Source of the DNA: an uncultured Verrucomicrobiales bacterium
GTDB lineage: Bacteria; Verrucomicrobiota; Verrucomicrobiia; Verrucomicrobiales; Akkermansiaceae
Direction: 5' to 3'
DNA length: 64,000 bases
NCBI GenBank assembly: GCA_937934595.1
Contig: CALGZA010000006.1
Coordinates: forward strand, 1 to 64,000
In this document: positions 54,295 to 63,208 of the stretch, piece after piece
Numbering within the stretch: position 1 is the first letter of the stretch
Layout of the letters: the number at the start of each line of letters is the position of its first letter
The notes under the pieces: model-generated
Seen by the model: only the letters and a program-made list of their open reading frames with translations
What the model was told of the DNA's origin: nothing
Databases searched by the model: none
Made by a program: the position numbers and the translations under genes

Positions 54295-55668
54295 ATGTCA
54301 CTAAGAGAGCTACCATCAGTCGAAAAACTCGCCAACTCACTCAGCAAAGTCACACCACTCCCCAAACCACTCATCATCGGCTTCATCCGCAGAGAACTAG
54401 ACAACTGGCGTCAGCAAATCATCAAAGGAGATGATCCAAAACGCGCAGATATTGAAACCTCCATCACAGAAAAAATCAACCACTTCTCAGCATCCAGACT
54501 ACAACCAGTCATCAACGGCACAGGAGTCCTCATCCACACAAACCTTGGCAGATCACCACTCGGACAAACCGCAGCATCCGCTCTACAAAAGATCGCCACA
54601 GGATACTCAAACCTAGAATTTAACCTACCAGAAGGCACCAGAGGAAAACGCGCAGAATACCTTGAAACCGCTCTCGCATGCCTTCTAGACGCCCCATCAG
54701 CCACCGTCGTTAACAACTGCGCAGCCGCACTCGTCATCATCCTCCGCCACCTCGCCAATGGCAAAAAAAACGAAGTCATCGTCTCTCGCGGAGAACTAGT
54801 CGAAATAGGCGGCGGATTCAGAATCCCTGAAATCCTAGAAACATCAGGAGCAAAACTCGTTGAAGTCGGCGCCACTAACAAAACACACATCTCAGACTAC
54901 GAAAAAGCCATCACCCCAAACACAGCACTCATACTCAAAGTCCACAGATCTAACTTCTTCATCGGAGGATTCACCGCAGAACCACATATCTCAGAGCTAT
55001 CACAACTCGCTCACAAAAACGGATTCCCACTCGTAGAAGACATCGGATCAGGTGCCATCATGAACACAGACGAACTCGCACCCATCGACCACGAGCCCAC
55101 ACCACAAGCTGCCCTCAGAAACGGCATCGACCTCGTCTGCTTCTCAGGTGACAAGCTCCTCGGAGGTCCACAGTCAGGAATCATCGCCGGAAATACTGAC
55201 CTCATAGCAGGCATCAAAAAAGAACCATTCTACCGTGCCATACGCTGCGATAAACTCATCCTAACAGTCCTCCAAGAAAGTATCGACGAATACCTTCGCA
55301 CCCAAGCAGATCCAAGCCAAACAGACATCCCCACACTCAAAAACCTCGCAGAACCCACAGAAAACCTAAAACTCCGCGCACAAAACATCATCAAAAAAAT
55401 ATCCAAAACCTCAAAAGCTGACATCTCCATCATCTCATCCACCGCCACCACCGGAGGAGGCACCATGCCCACATCACAAATCCCATCCATCGCCATCGCC
55501 ATCAAACCAACAGGCATCTCTCTTAACAAACTCTCTCGCACACTCCGAACCTCCACACCAGCCATCGTAGGATACACAGAACAAGACAAACTCTGCCTCG
55601 ACCTTCGCACCATCTTCCCATGGCAAGACAAAGACATCACCAATAAACTCACAGAAACACTCAACTAA
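54295..55668 (+). CDS. selA: L-seryl-tRNA(Sec) selenium transferase
   Basis: A 457-residue PLP enzyme (E. coli 463) that converts Ser-tRNA(Sec) to Sec-tRNA(Sec) with selenophosphate from SelD. The N-terminal domain (LRELPSVEKLANSL) is followed by NGTGVLIHTNLGRSPL and the PLP-lysine motif CFSGDKLLGGPQSG (Lys about 288). Its presence supports true Sec decoding of the UGA codons in this window. selB, commonly next to selA, is not here. Upstream leader of 169 bases, no Shine-Dalgarno sequence. Confidence 0.97.
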   Translation: MSLRELPSVEKLANSLSKVTPLPKPLIIGFIRRELDNWRQQIIKGDDPKRADIETSITEKINHFSASRLQPVINGTGVLIHTNLGRSPLGQTAASALQKIATGYSNLEFNLPEGTRGKRAEYLETALACLLDAPSATVVNNCAAALVIILRHLANGKKNEVIVSRGELVEIGGGFRIPEILETSGAKLVEVGATNKTHISDYEKAITPNTALILKVHRSNFFIGGFTAEPHISELSQLAHKNGFPLVEDIGSGAIMNTDELAPIDHEPTPQAALRNGIDLVCFSGDKLLGGPQSGIIAGNTDLIAGIKKEPFYRAIRCDKLILTVLQESIDEYLRTQADPSQTDIPTLKNLAEPTENLKLRAQNIIKKISKTSKADISIISSTATTGGGTMPTSQIPSIAIAIKPTGISLNKLSRTLRTSTPAIVGYTEQDKLCLDLRTIFPWQDKDITNKLTETLN

Positions 55669-55734
55669 AACATCAAAAAAAACACACTCCAAAAACTCAC
55701 CAAAACCCATAAAAACACTAAATCGCAAAACACC

Positions 55735-56259
55735 ATGACACACACACACATCATCGTAGCACTCTACCTATCCGTCATCGCACCACTCACCGCTCAAACA
55801 AAAACCCCACCCACTCTAAACAAAAAAGAAGCAACCAAACCCAAAGAAAAAAAAACCGCTAACAACATCACCCTAGAAACCCTAGAACACGTCAAAAGCA
55901 TCTTCGCAGCTGCAGCCATATCCACAACCAAAGAAACCGCCACCCAAGCAGCCAAAGACATCAGCACCACTACAGAAAAAATAGTCGCTCTCCAAGCCAC
56001 ACTCCAAGCATCCCCAATGCCAACCACTCAAGAAAAAAAAGCATTCGCCCAAAAAATGCTCCAATTCCAACCCCAAGTCATCCTCATCATGAAAAAAATG
56101 ACAAACACATTCCAAGCAAACTCAGAAGAAATAAACGCCATCATCCAGCCCCCATTCACCGAATTCAAAGAAAAAACAAAACAAATGATGACCCTCATAA
56201 ACACCTACTACCCAAAAAAAGAAATGGACGCATACATCGAAAAACTCAAAAACCAATAA
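55735..56259 (+). CDS. Secreted hypothetical protein
   Basis: 174 residues. A signal peptide (about 1-20, ending PLTAQ) leads a Lys/Thr/Pro-rich linker containing nine consecutive A in the DNA (a possible slippage tract), then a long helical region. No recognised domain. It lies 66 bases after selA, so read-through from selA is possible, but a selenium role is not indicated. Confidence 0.65.
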   Translation: MTHTHIIVALYLSVIAPLTAQTKTPPTLNKKEATKPKEKKTANNITLETLEHVKSIFAAAAISTTKETATQAAKDISTTTEKIVALQATLQASPMPTTQEKKAFAQKMLQFQPQVILIMKKMTNTFQANSEEINAIIQPPFTEFKEKTKQMMTLINTYYPKKEMDAYIEKLKNQ

Positions 56260-56331
56260 ACCAAAAACTATTCACACAAATTTCCACCTTCACACATTGA
56301 CAAACTAACCCACTATACCCAGCCTAAAGCC

Positions 56332-56847
56332 ATGACTTGGAATGATCAATTTCTCAACCTATTTCGCAGCTCTCTAGAAAAATTCAACAACGGTAACACC
56401 AACCTAGACAGCTACTACTCACCAGAAGACATCACCTTCCTCACCTCCATCGGATGCAAACCTCGTGAGCTCTTTGACTTCGTCGAAGACCTAGGAGGAG
56501 AAGGTGAACCCACAGAATCCACAGCCCTCCTCGTCGCTGCAGTCAGACGTGACTACCTCCTAGCTGTCCAAGACGGCATACTCAGTGACAAAGAAATCAC
56601 CAGAGATGACCTACCTACATTCGGTGACACCCTAGCAGACATCCCCTACTTCCCTCGCATCGTAACCAAAGCACGCGCCAAACTCAAAGGTGAACTAGAC
56701 CCAGACATCATGTTCGGATGCGGAGGCGACAGAAAATTCCTCAGAGACCACGGAAACATACCAATGGCAGACTTCCTTCGTAACGTCTGGGCAGCAGGCA
56801 CAGATGACCTGAAAATTATCAACTACGTCAAAAACTACTCAGCATAA
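56332..56847 (+). CDS. DUF5069-like protein
   Basis: 171 residues, soluble. Contains SIGCKPRELFDFVEDL and DIMFGCGGDRKFLRDH, followed by a helical end. From memory this corresponds to DUF5069-type proteins, which have no known function. The gene following it at 15 bases is a NUDIX enzyme, so the two probably form an operon. Confidence 0.7.
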   Translation: MTWNDQFLNLFRSSLEKFNNGNTNLDSYYSPEDITFLTSIGCKPRELFDFVEDLGGEGEPTESTALLVAAVRRDYLLAVQDGILSDKEITRDDLPTFGDTLADIPYFPRIVTKARAKLKGELDPDIMFGCGGDRKFLRDHGNIPMADFLRNVWAAGTDDLKIINYVKNYSA

Positions 56848-56861
56848 ATAACATAAATCAT

Positions 56862-57476
56862 ATGAAAGACTATAAAGGCGAACAAATACTCGTCGTCAAA
56901 CGCTCACTATTCGACGAACTAGGATCATTCCAAGGCATAAACACCAACACAGACAAATACTACTCAAGCCTACTAGACCCATCCAACAACTACTTCATAG
57001 ACAGAGCAAAAGCAGAAGAAGACCCCACCCACAAACAACTCATCCCATACGCCCTATTCCACCACAACGGAAAATTCCTTAACTACCAACGCGGAAAATC
57101 CGGCGGAGAAGCTCGCCTACATGCCAAACGCTCACTCGGTATCGGCGGCCACATCAACCCACTAGACACTCGTGATGACAGCCTCGGACTCGAGACATAC
57201 ATCGCAGGAATCGAACGTGAAATCAAAGAAGAACTCAACATCAACGGCAAATACAAACAAAGAATCGTAGCCATCCTCAATGACGACTCAAACGACGTAG
57301 GACAAGTACACCTCGGAGTCGTCCACCTATTCGATCTAGAATCAGATGACGTCACAGCAAATGAAGACGCCATCGCAGACCTAAAATTCAGCACCATACC
57401 AGAACTCCAAGGAGAAATGCGTGACTCACTAGAATCATGGTCACAGTTCTGCGCAGACATACTAGACCAGCTCTAA
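56862..57476 (+). CDS. NUDIX-fold hydrolase
   Basis: 204 residues. The NUDIX region shows GIGGHINPLD and then ETYIAGIEREIKEELNI (about 123-139). That fits E-x7-REUxEE with Asn at the usual Gly, so it is probably catalytic. The N-terminal 70 residues (VVKRSLFDELGSFQGI) match the family of NUDIX/phosphoesterase proteins with an extended N-terminus. Substrate unknown. Paired with the DUF5069-like gene (14-base gap). Confidence 0.82.
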   Translation: MKDYKGEQILVVKRSLFDELGSFQGINTNTDKYYSSLLDPSNNYFIDRAKAEEDPTHKQLIPYALFHHNGKFLNYQRGKSGGEARLHAKRSLGIGGHINPLDTRDDSLGLETYIAGIEREIKEELNINGKYKQRIVAILNDDSNDVGQVHLGVVHLFDLESDDVTANEDAIADLKFSTIPELQGEMRDSLESWSQFCADILDQL

Positions 57477-57573
57477 ACACAACTACCAAAAACACAACCA
57501 CCCTCCCATAACAACCCCTCCCCCACGTGCCACCAATTGACAGCCCATAAATAATCATGTATAATATGATAAA

Positions 57574-58362
57574 ATGGCCCACATCTTCACAGCACTCTTT
57601 CTCCTTGCACACTGCCTCAGTATCAGCACTCTCAGCGCACATGAAGCACTCTCTAAACCAGCCATCATCGGCGCCAGCCTATCAGACGGCTATCACCACC
57701 TAGAAAAATTCGGTGGCCCCAAATCTGACGCCCTCGCACTAGACATCTCCCTTCAGAGAATCCTTCCACCCACCTCCGGAAAAATCTCAAACTTCGGAAA
57801 CCGCTTCTGCTTCATCTTCCCCCTAGGAATCGCACACAACCAAATCCAAGACGCCACCAAAATAAAACCCAGCATCATCATCGCGGTTGACCAACTATTC
57901 TGGCACCTATACGGCAGCTTCGCCTCCACAGAACAACGCCTCATCACATTCAAAAACGCACTAAAAAAACTAGAACCCATCACCTGCCCACTCATCATCG
58001 GCAACATCCCAGACGCATCTCACTCCGTCCACAAAATGCTAGCTCCCAGCCAGATACCAGACCTCAAAACCATCACCACAGCGAATAAACTACTCACAAA
58101 ATGGGTCAAAAAAAGAAAACAAACCACCATCATAGACATCGCCACATTCATGAAGCAATGCATCCAAAATAGAGAAATAAAACTCAAACACATCACCTTC
58201 CCAGCCGGCACCACCAAGCAACTCCTCCAGAAAGACATGCTCCACCCCACCAAATCAGGAGTCACAGCCATCAGCCACGCCATCATAGAATCCATTCAAA
58301 AAATAACCACCCTTACAGACAAACAACTCAACCTAAACAAACCCAACAGCAATAAAAAATAA
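57574..58362 (+). CDS. Secreted SGNH/GDSL-type hydrolase
   Basis: 262 residues. Signal peptide (about 1-23, ending SAHEA). Block I is GASLSDGYH with the putative nucleophile Ser (about 33). Block V is DMLHPTKSG with the catalytic His (about 228). The middle is helical with VDQLFWHL. An esterase-like envelope enzyme is likely. Convergent with a MATE gene (5-base gap). Confidence 0.75.
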   Translation: MAHIFTALFLLAHCLSISTLSAHEALSKPAIIGASLSDGYHHLEKFGGPKSDALALDISLQRILPPTSGKISNFGNRFCFIFPLGIAHNQIQDATKIKPSIIIAVDQLFWHLYGSFASTEQRLITFKNALKKLEPITCPLIIGNIPDASHSVHKMLAPSQIPDLKTITTANKLLTKWVKKRKQTTIIDIATFMKQCIQNREIKLKHITFPAGTTKQLLQKDMLHPTKSGVTAISHAIIESIQKITTLTDKQLNLNKPNSNKK

Positions 58363-58367
58363 CCACC

Positions 58368-59801
58368 TCACACCTCAGCATCCAGCCACCGCCCCCTATA
58401 ATGCACCCAGCTAAATACCAACGCCTGCACCACTATATCTAAAATAAACACCATCCAGATCATCTGTAAATTCGCACCCCAGAAATGCACCATCAGCGTC
58501 AATAAACCCACCCTAAAAAACAACATAGCACTAAAAGAATAAAACATCACCGTCCCCGTAGCCCCCACACCGCGCATAGACATCTTCATCACCATAGCCG
58601 TCGCAAAAAATGGCTGAGCAAAAGCCACCATCATGATCAAACTCACCGCACTCCCAGCCTGCTCACCACCCCCCGGACTCATCACCCCCACCAAAAAATC
58701 AGCAGTCAAAAAAATCCCCACTCCCATCAAACTCATCAAAACCAAAGCCAACCTCCAACAAACCCTCACCGCCCTCTGAGCCATCTCCCTCGAACCAGCA
58801 CCCAGATACTGCCCTGCCAAAGTCGCAGCCGCTGTCCCTATCGCAAACCCTGGCATAAAACTTATAGACTCTATCTGAACCGCCAAGCCATGAGAACCTA
58901 TCAACCCAGAATCCCTATCACCCACACGCCCTATCATAAATAACCCATAAGCATGAATCGACCACATCCCCATTATCTCTACCAACTGAGGAACCCCCAC
59001 CCTGATAATACGCATGCCAGTCTCACCATCCCACCGCAACCACTCACGCCTTAAAACCAACAAACTACGCGGCCTCTCTCGCGGATAAACCTTCCACAAA
59101 ATCATCCCCAGCCCCCCCACCCACCCCACCACAGTCCCTAGCGCTATACCCTCCACACCCATACCAAAATAAACCGCAAAAACATAACTCGCCACCGCAT
59201 TAAAAACATTCACAGCCACCATCGCATTAAACGGAGTCCACGTATCACCAGCTCCACGTAAACACGCACTCAATACAAAAACCACCCCACTCATCGGTGC
59301 AGAAAAAACCAAAATCTCAATAAACCCCAAAAAATAACCACCAGCCGCCGCACTCAAACCAAAAAAACCAACCAACATCGGCGCCAATACCCACAACAAC
59401 AACCCCGCCATACAACCAGTCACCAAACCCAATATAATAGACTGACCCACCGCTCGCTCAGCCAGCCCATGATCACCAGCACCATAAGCTCGCGCCACCA
59501 ACGCCTGCGCACCAGTCGCTATCGCCCCCTGCATAATCATCATCAACCAGCCCATATACATCATCAGACCCATCATATCCATCACAGCCCCTAGCTCCCC
59601 AGCCTCAGAAACATGACCAGCTATCACACGGTCTGCAAAACCCACCATCACACTCATCAGATTCTGTAACAACGGCCACATCGCCAATGAAATAATCTGC
59701 TGCCTCAAAGTCAAACCACCAAGCCTCCCACCCAGATCAACAGCCTCCGCCTTGATTGCCTCTGGATTCACCACATTCACTGCCCTTCCTACTCCTTGCA
59801 C
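58368..59801 (-). CDS. MATE-family multidrug/toxin efflux transporter
   Basis: 477 residues, about 12 membrane helices in two six-helix halves. MATE features: an opening LTLRQQIISLAMWPLLQNLM, FADRVIAGHV (about 57-66) and GAIATGAQALVARAYGAGD. It exchanges H+ or Na+ for organic cations. It starts at GTG 59801; an upstream in-frame stop excludes a longer form. Val/Gly-rich composition reflects the minus strand. Confidence 0.92.
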   Translation of the reverse strand: MQGVGRAVNVVNPEAIKAEAVDLGGRLGGLTLRQQIISLAMWPLLQNLMSVMVGFADRVIAGHVSEAGELGAVMDMMGLMMYMGWLMMIMQGAIATGAQALVARAYGAGDHGLAERAVGQSIILGLVTGCMAGLLLWVLAPMLVGFFGLSAAAGGYFLGFIEILVFSAPMSGVVFVLSACLRGAGDTWTPFNAMVAVNVFNAVASYVFAVYFGMGVEGIALGTVVGWVGGLGMILWKVYPRERPRSLLVLRREWLRWDGETGMRIIRVGVPQLVEIMGMWSIHAYGLFMIGRVGDRDSGLIGSHGLAVQIESISFMPGFAIGTAAATLAGQYLGAGSREMAQRAVRVCWRLALVLMSLMGVGIFLTADFLVGVMSPGGGEQAGSAVSLIMMVAFAQPFFATAMVMKMSMRGVGATGTVMFYSFSAMLFFRVGLLTLMVHFWGANLQMIWMVFILDIVVQALVFSWVHYRGRWLDAEV

Positions 59802-59888
59802 ACTAACAAAATGTCAGCGCCACATGAATTAGCAAGCCCTAAGAAACACACAAAATCACATCCCCATCACTACCCACCTTACACAAAC

Positions 59889-60314
59889 CTACTCACCACC
59901 ACCAGTATCAATCATCACCATCTCAGCAAACTTTCGCAACGACTTATCACAACGCCATATCTCATCCAGCCCACGTAACAAAAAATCAACACCATCAGAA
60001 CCAAGAACCTCATCACGTTCCAACAACTCAGACGCATCCACATCCCCCCAGTCATTATCCGCACTATTCAAAACAGTAAATGCATGATCCTCAAAATCAA
60101 ACATCACACTCGCATACTTACCCAAACCCTCCATATAAACCAACAGCGCCACACCATGATCACCCTTACCATCCGTCCACCGTGCCACATACTCCATCTC
60201 AGGCATATCATCCTCATCCTCCAGATAAACAAACCCAGACGAATAAACCGTCATAAACCCACAGCACTCACACGCTATATCCGTCACATCCTCTAACTGC
60301 TCATCTACAGGCAT
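59889..60314 (-). CDS. Small acidic hypothetical protein
   Basis: 141 residues from ATG 60314 (MPVDEQLED). It contains a CECCGF cluster (Cys about 14-17) that could bind metal, and is strongly acidic throughout. No known family recognised. The ATG lies 5 bases after the ABC-exporter stop, so it is coupled to that gene. A TTG at 60329 would overlap the exporter and is less likely. Confidence 0.65.
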   Translation of the reverse strand: MPVDEQLEDVTDIACECCGFMTVYSSGFVYLEDEDDMPEMEYVARWTDGKGDHGVALLVYMEGLGKYASVMFDFEDHAFTVLNSADNDWGDVDASELLERDEVLGSDGVDFLLRGLDEIWRCDKSLRKFAEMVMIDTGGGE

Positions 60315-60318
60315 AATC

Positions 60319-62121
60319 CTAATCACCAAGCTGAGTATCCGCCAGCAACTTATAAGTTCCAGTCCTAGCCATCAACTCATCATGACTACCACTCTCCACA
60401 ATCTTACCATACTGAAGAACCAGTATCCTATCCGCATTCCTAACCGTACTCAACCTATGAGCTATAATCATAGACGTCCTACCCTCCATCAACCTATCCA
60501 AAGCAGACTGAACCAACCTCTCACTCTCAGAATCCAACGCACTCGTCGCCTCATCCAATAACAAAATCTTAGGATCAGCCAAAATAGCCCGCGCTATCGC
60601 CACCCTCTGACGCTGACCACCACTCAGCTTAATCCCTCGCGGCCCCACCAAAGTCTCATAACCATCCTCAAAATCAGAAATAAAATCATGCGCATTCGCC
60701 TGCCTCGCTGCCTCCATCACCTCATCCCTACTTGCACCAGGCCGCCCATAAGAAATATTCTCCTCTATACTCCCACCAAACAACAAAACCTCCTGCGGAA
60801 CCACAGCTATAGAACTCCTCAAACTCTTCAACCCAATCTCAGAAATCGGCTTCCCATCAAACAACAACTCACCCTCATGACCCTGATAAAAACCCAAAAG
60901 CAACGCAAACACTGTCGACTTACCACCTCCACTCGGACCCACCAAAGCAACACGCTCACCAGTCTTAACCTCAAAATCAACCCCATCCAAAACCTTCCCA
61001 TCTGGCCGTGACGGATATGAAAACCCCACCCCCTCAGCACGGATACTCCCCACCAAAGAAACCTCAGAATCACCCTCATAATGAGCCTCCATCTCCTCAT
61101 CTATCAAATCTCGAATCCTCTCAGTCGCACCAGAAGTAACCTGCAGCTGACTCATAATCTCAGGCACACTACCCAAAGACGCCGCCACAAAAACACTAAA
61201 CAAAATAAAACGCACATAATTCTCTATATCTATCTCACCATTCGCCAACATCTGCGCACCATACCACACTATAAAAGCTACCGTACTAAACAAAACCAAT
61301 ATTATAAAACTAATAAAAGCCGCACGCGCCTTCGCTCCATCCACAGTCACTCCCAAAAAACGAGCCAAAGCAGAATCATAACGTCCCTCCTCATAAGCCT
61401 CATTACAAAAAGCCTTCGTATCATAAATCCCCATTATCGTCTCCTCCACCACTATATTCGTATCAGCCAAAGCATCCTGAGTAGCCTTAGAATATCGCTT
61501 TATCTTCTTACCAAACACGGCAATCGCCAAAACAACCACAGGAACACTCCCAAGCATAATCAAAGACAACTTCCAAGAACACAAAAAAATCACCACCAAA
61601 CCACCTAACAAAGTCACTATCATACGCCCAAACTTCGGCACAGTCGTTATCAACGTCTCACGCATAATCGCCAAATCACCCGCTATCCTAGAACTCAACT
61701 CCCCAGAACGCTTCTCAGTCAAATAATTCATCGGTAACCTAACCATCCGCTTAAACAAAGAACTCCGTATCTCATTCAATGCTCCCTCACCTGAATTAAT
61801 AAAACCACGCACTCGCCAATACGTAATAAAAGACTGCAACAACAACGCCCCAACCAACCACAACACAATCCCATTCACATTAGATATTATATCAGCCTTA
61901 CTCGCCGCAGCATCCACCCCACCACCAGCAACCATAGATCGCCCTATCAACTTAGACAAAAAATAAGGAAACGCCAAAGACAACGCCGCAGTCGTATACA
62001 AAGCCAACAACGAAGGAATAAAAATACGCTTATACCGGTCCATATAACCATAAAGACCCATCGCATCCTTCAAGCTCTTCCCCGCCTTACCCTTCTGTTT
62101 TTTACGCTCCTCAACTGACAT
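60319..62121 (-). CDS. ABC exporter, fused membrane and ATPase domains (MsbA-like)
   Basis: 600 residues. The N-terminal six-helix membrane domain (about 30-330) is followed by the ATPase. Walker A is GPSGGGKST, the signature LSGGQRQRVAIARAIL, Walker B LLLDEATSALD, and the switch His lies in IIAHRLSTV. Works as a homodimer exporting lipids, lipid-linked or hydrophobic compounds. MsbA-like use in lipid A transport is possible but not proven. Followed by the small acidic gene. Confidence 0.93.
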   Translation of the reverse strand: MSVEERKKQKGKAGKSLKDAMGLYGYMDRYKRIFIPSLLALYTTAALSLAFPYFLSKLIGRSMVAGGGVDAAASKADIISNVNGIVLWLVGALLLQSFITYWRVRGFINSGEGALNEIRSSLFKRMVRLPMNYLTEKRSGELSSRIAGDLAIMRETLITTVPKFGRMIVTLLGGLVVIFLCSWKLSLIMLGSVPVVVLAIAVFGKKIKRYSKATQDALADTNIVVEETIMGIYDTKAFCNEAYEEGRYDSALARFLGVTVDGAKARAAFISFIILVLFSTVAFIVWYGAQMLANGEIDIENYVRFILFSVFVAASLGSVPEIMSQLQVTSGATERIRDLIDEEMEAHYEGDSEVSLVGSIRAEGVGFSYPSRPDGKVLDGVDFEVKTGERVALVGPSGGGKSTVFALLLGFYQGHEGELLFDGKPISEIGLKSLRSSIAVVPQEVLLFGGSIEENISYGRPGASRDEVMEAARQANAHDFISDFEDGYETLVGPRGIKLSGGQRQRVAIARAILADPKILLLDEATSALDSESERLVQSALDRLMEGRTSMIIAHRLSTVRNADRILVLQYGKIVESGSHDELMARTGTYKLLADTQLGD

Positions 62122-62215
62122 ATCTATGAGCTAATGGATTTCACACACATTGTAAAGCCAAGTTCAGCTAAATTACTCCTTGCATCCACCCCCCCAAGAC
62201 GCTAACCCATTCCGC

Positions 62216-62641
62216 ATGGCAAAAGAAACAACACTCATTCTACTAAAACCTGACTGCGTCGCTAAAAACCTCTCAGGTAACGTTATAAGCAGATTCCAAG
62301 AAAAAGGACTCACCATCCGAGGTATCAAAATGATGACCCTCACAAACGAGCTCCTCACTGAACACTACGCACACGTTGCAGACAAACCCTTCTTCCCAGA
62401 AATCGTAGAATTCATGCAGAGAACACCAGTCATCGCACTCGCTCTCGAAGGCGAAAACGCCATCACCGTAGTCCGTGACCTACTCGGCCCTACTAACTCA
62501 CAAGAAGCACCAGCTGGAACCATCCGCGGTGACCTCGGCGAAAACATGATGATCAACGTCTGCCACGCCTCAGACGGCCCAGAAGCAGCAGCCACAGAAC
62601 TCAAAAGATTCTTCGCTACAGAAGAAATCTTCACACTCTAA
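62216..62641 (+). CDS. ndk: Nucleoside diphosphate kinase
   Basis: 141 residues (E. coli 143) from ATG 62216 (MAKETTLILLKPD). A TTG frame extends 12 codons upstream but does not match the family. Substrate motif KPDCV and the phosphohistidine in NVCHASDGPE (His about 116) are present. It balances NTP and dNTP pools. Terminator directly downstream. Confidence 0.97.
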   Translation: MAKETTLILLKPDCVAKNLSGNVISRFQEKGLTIRGIKMMTLTNELLTEHYAHVADKPFFPEIVEFMQRTPVIALALEGENAITVVRDLLGPTNSQEAPAGTIRGDLGENMMINVCHASDGPEAAATELKRFFATEEIFTL

Positions 62642-62667
62642 ACAATAACCAAACAAAAAAATCACCC

Positions 62668-62702
62668 AAAGCGCGTTTCCACAAAAAGGAACGCGCTTTT
62701 TC
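62668..62702 (+). terminator. Terminator of ndk
   Basis: AAAGCGCGTTTCC pairs with GGAACGCGCTTT (one T bulged) around ACAAAAA, followed by five T. Confidence 0.92.
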
Positions 62703-62729
62703 ATGCCCTAAATGAGATGCGTTAATTTC

Positions 62730-62982
62730 TTATACCATTTAAACTATTAGAATGGATTGATAGCAAAACAAAATAGCAATATAGCAATATAGCAAGGCAA
62801 GAGGCAAGAGGAAAGAGGAAAGAGGAAAGAGGAAAGAGGAAAGCGAATAGTGGACTATGCAACTGACGAATAACGCAGCTAATCTTGATATATTGTTGTG
62901 CACTTCAAAAAATCAGCTCTGCTGCTGTTTCCAAATGTATTGAAACTACTATCAGCCCAGAATAACGGTGAAAATGGTATTA
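62730..62982 (+). repeat. MITE-like repeat, copy 3, enlarged by tandem units
   Basis: 253 bases, same orientation and ends as the other copies. The extra length comes from microsatellite-like growth: ATAGCAAT units near 62775-62793 and six GAGGMAA heptamers at 62801-62842. The other copies have only one or two such heptamers. Confidence 0.85.
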
Positions 62983-63024
62983 GGGGTATTTACCGGCAAT
63001 AATGAAACACACCAACCAACAACA

Positions 63025-63057
63025 AAAACGCTGTAACCATTACAGTTACAGCGTTTT
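63025..63057 (-). terminator. Terminator of the original tRNA gene
   Basis: A perfect 12-bp stem AAAACGCTGTAA/TTACAGCGTTTT with 9-base loop, followed on the minus strand by a T-run. It lies 4 bases after the tRNA 3' end, so the native downstream side of the tRNA is intact. Confidence 0.85.
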
Positions 63058-63061
63058 AGAT

Positions 63062-63109
63062 TGGTTACGGGAGTAGGATTTGAACCTACGACCTTCAGGT
63101 TATGAGCCT
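63062..63109 (-). tRNA. Truncated tRNA (anticodon CAT), 3' part only; probable att site
   Basis: On the minus strand this holds an anticodon loop CTCATAA, the variable loop, T-arm GTAGG-TTCAAAT-CCTAC, acceptor 3' strand TCCCGTA, A73 and encoded CCA. The GGCTCATAACC and GAAGGTCG segments resemble initiator tRNA-fMet; elongator Met is possible. The 5' half (D-arm, acceptor TACGGGA) is missing and replaced by unrelated DNA. This is what an attR looks like after site-specific insertion into a tRNA, with the rebuilt full tRNA at the other end of the element. Confidence 0.78.
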
Positions 63110-63208
63110 ATAGACCACCATTATAAACAAAGGGTAAACTTTTTTTACTGTTACGTTTACTGTCATTTATACTTGTTTTATGCAGGAAAATGCAGGCAAT
63201 ATATCACC

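Noticed and set aside
55474-55749. Antisense frame over the end of selA
   Set aside because: Phe/Cys/Val-rich shadow of the C-rich strand, with no start context or homology.
63062-63141. Complete tRNA gene
   Set aside because: Upstream of the anticodon arm there is no D-arm and no sequence complementary to the TCCCGTA acceptor strand; only the 3' part is present.
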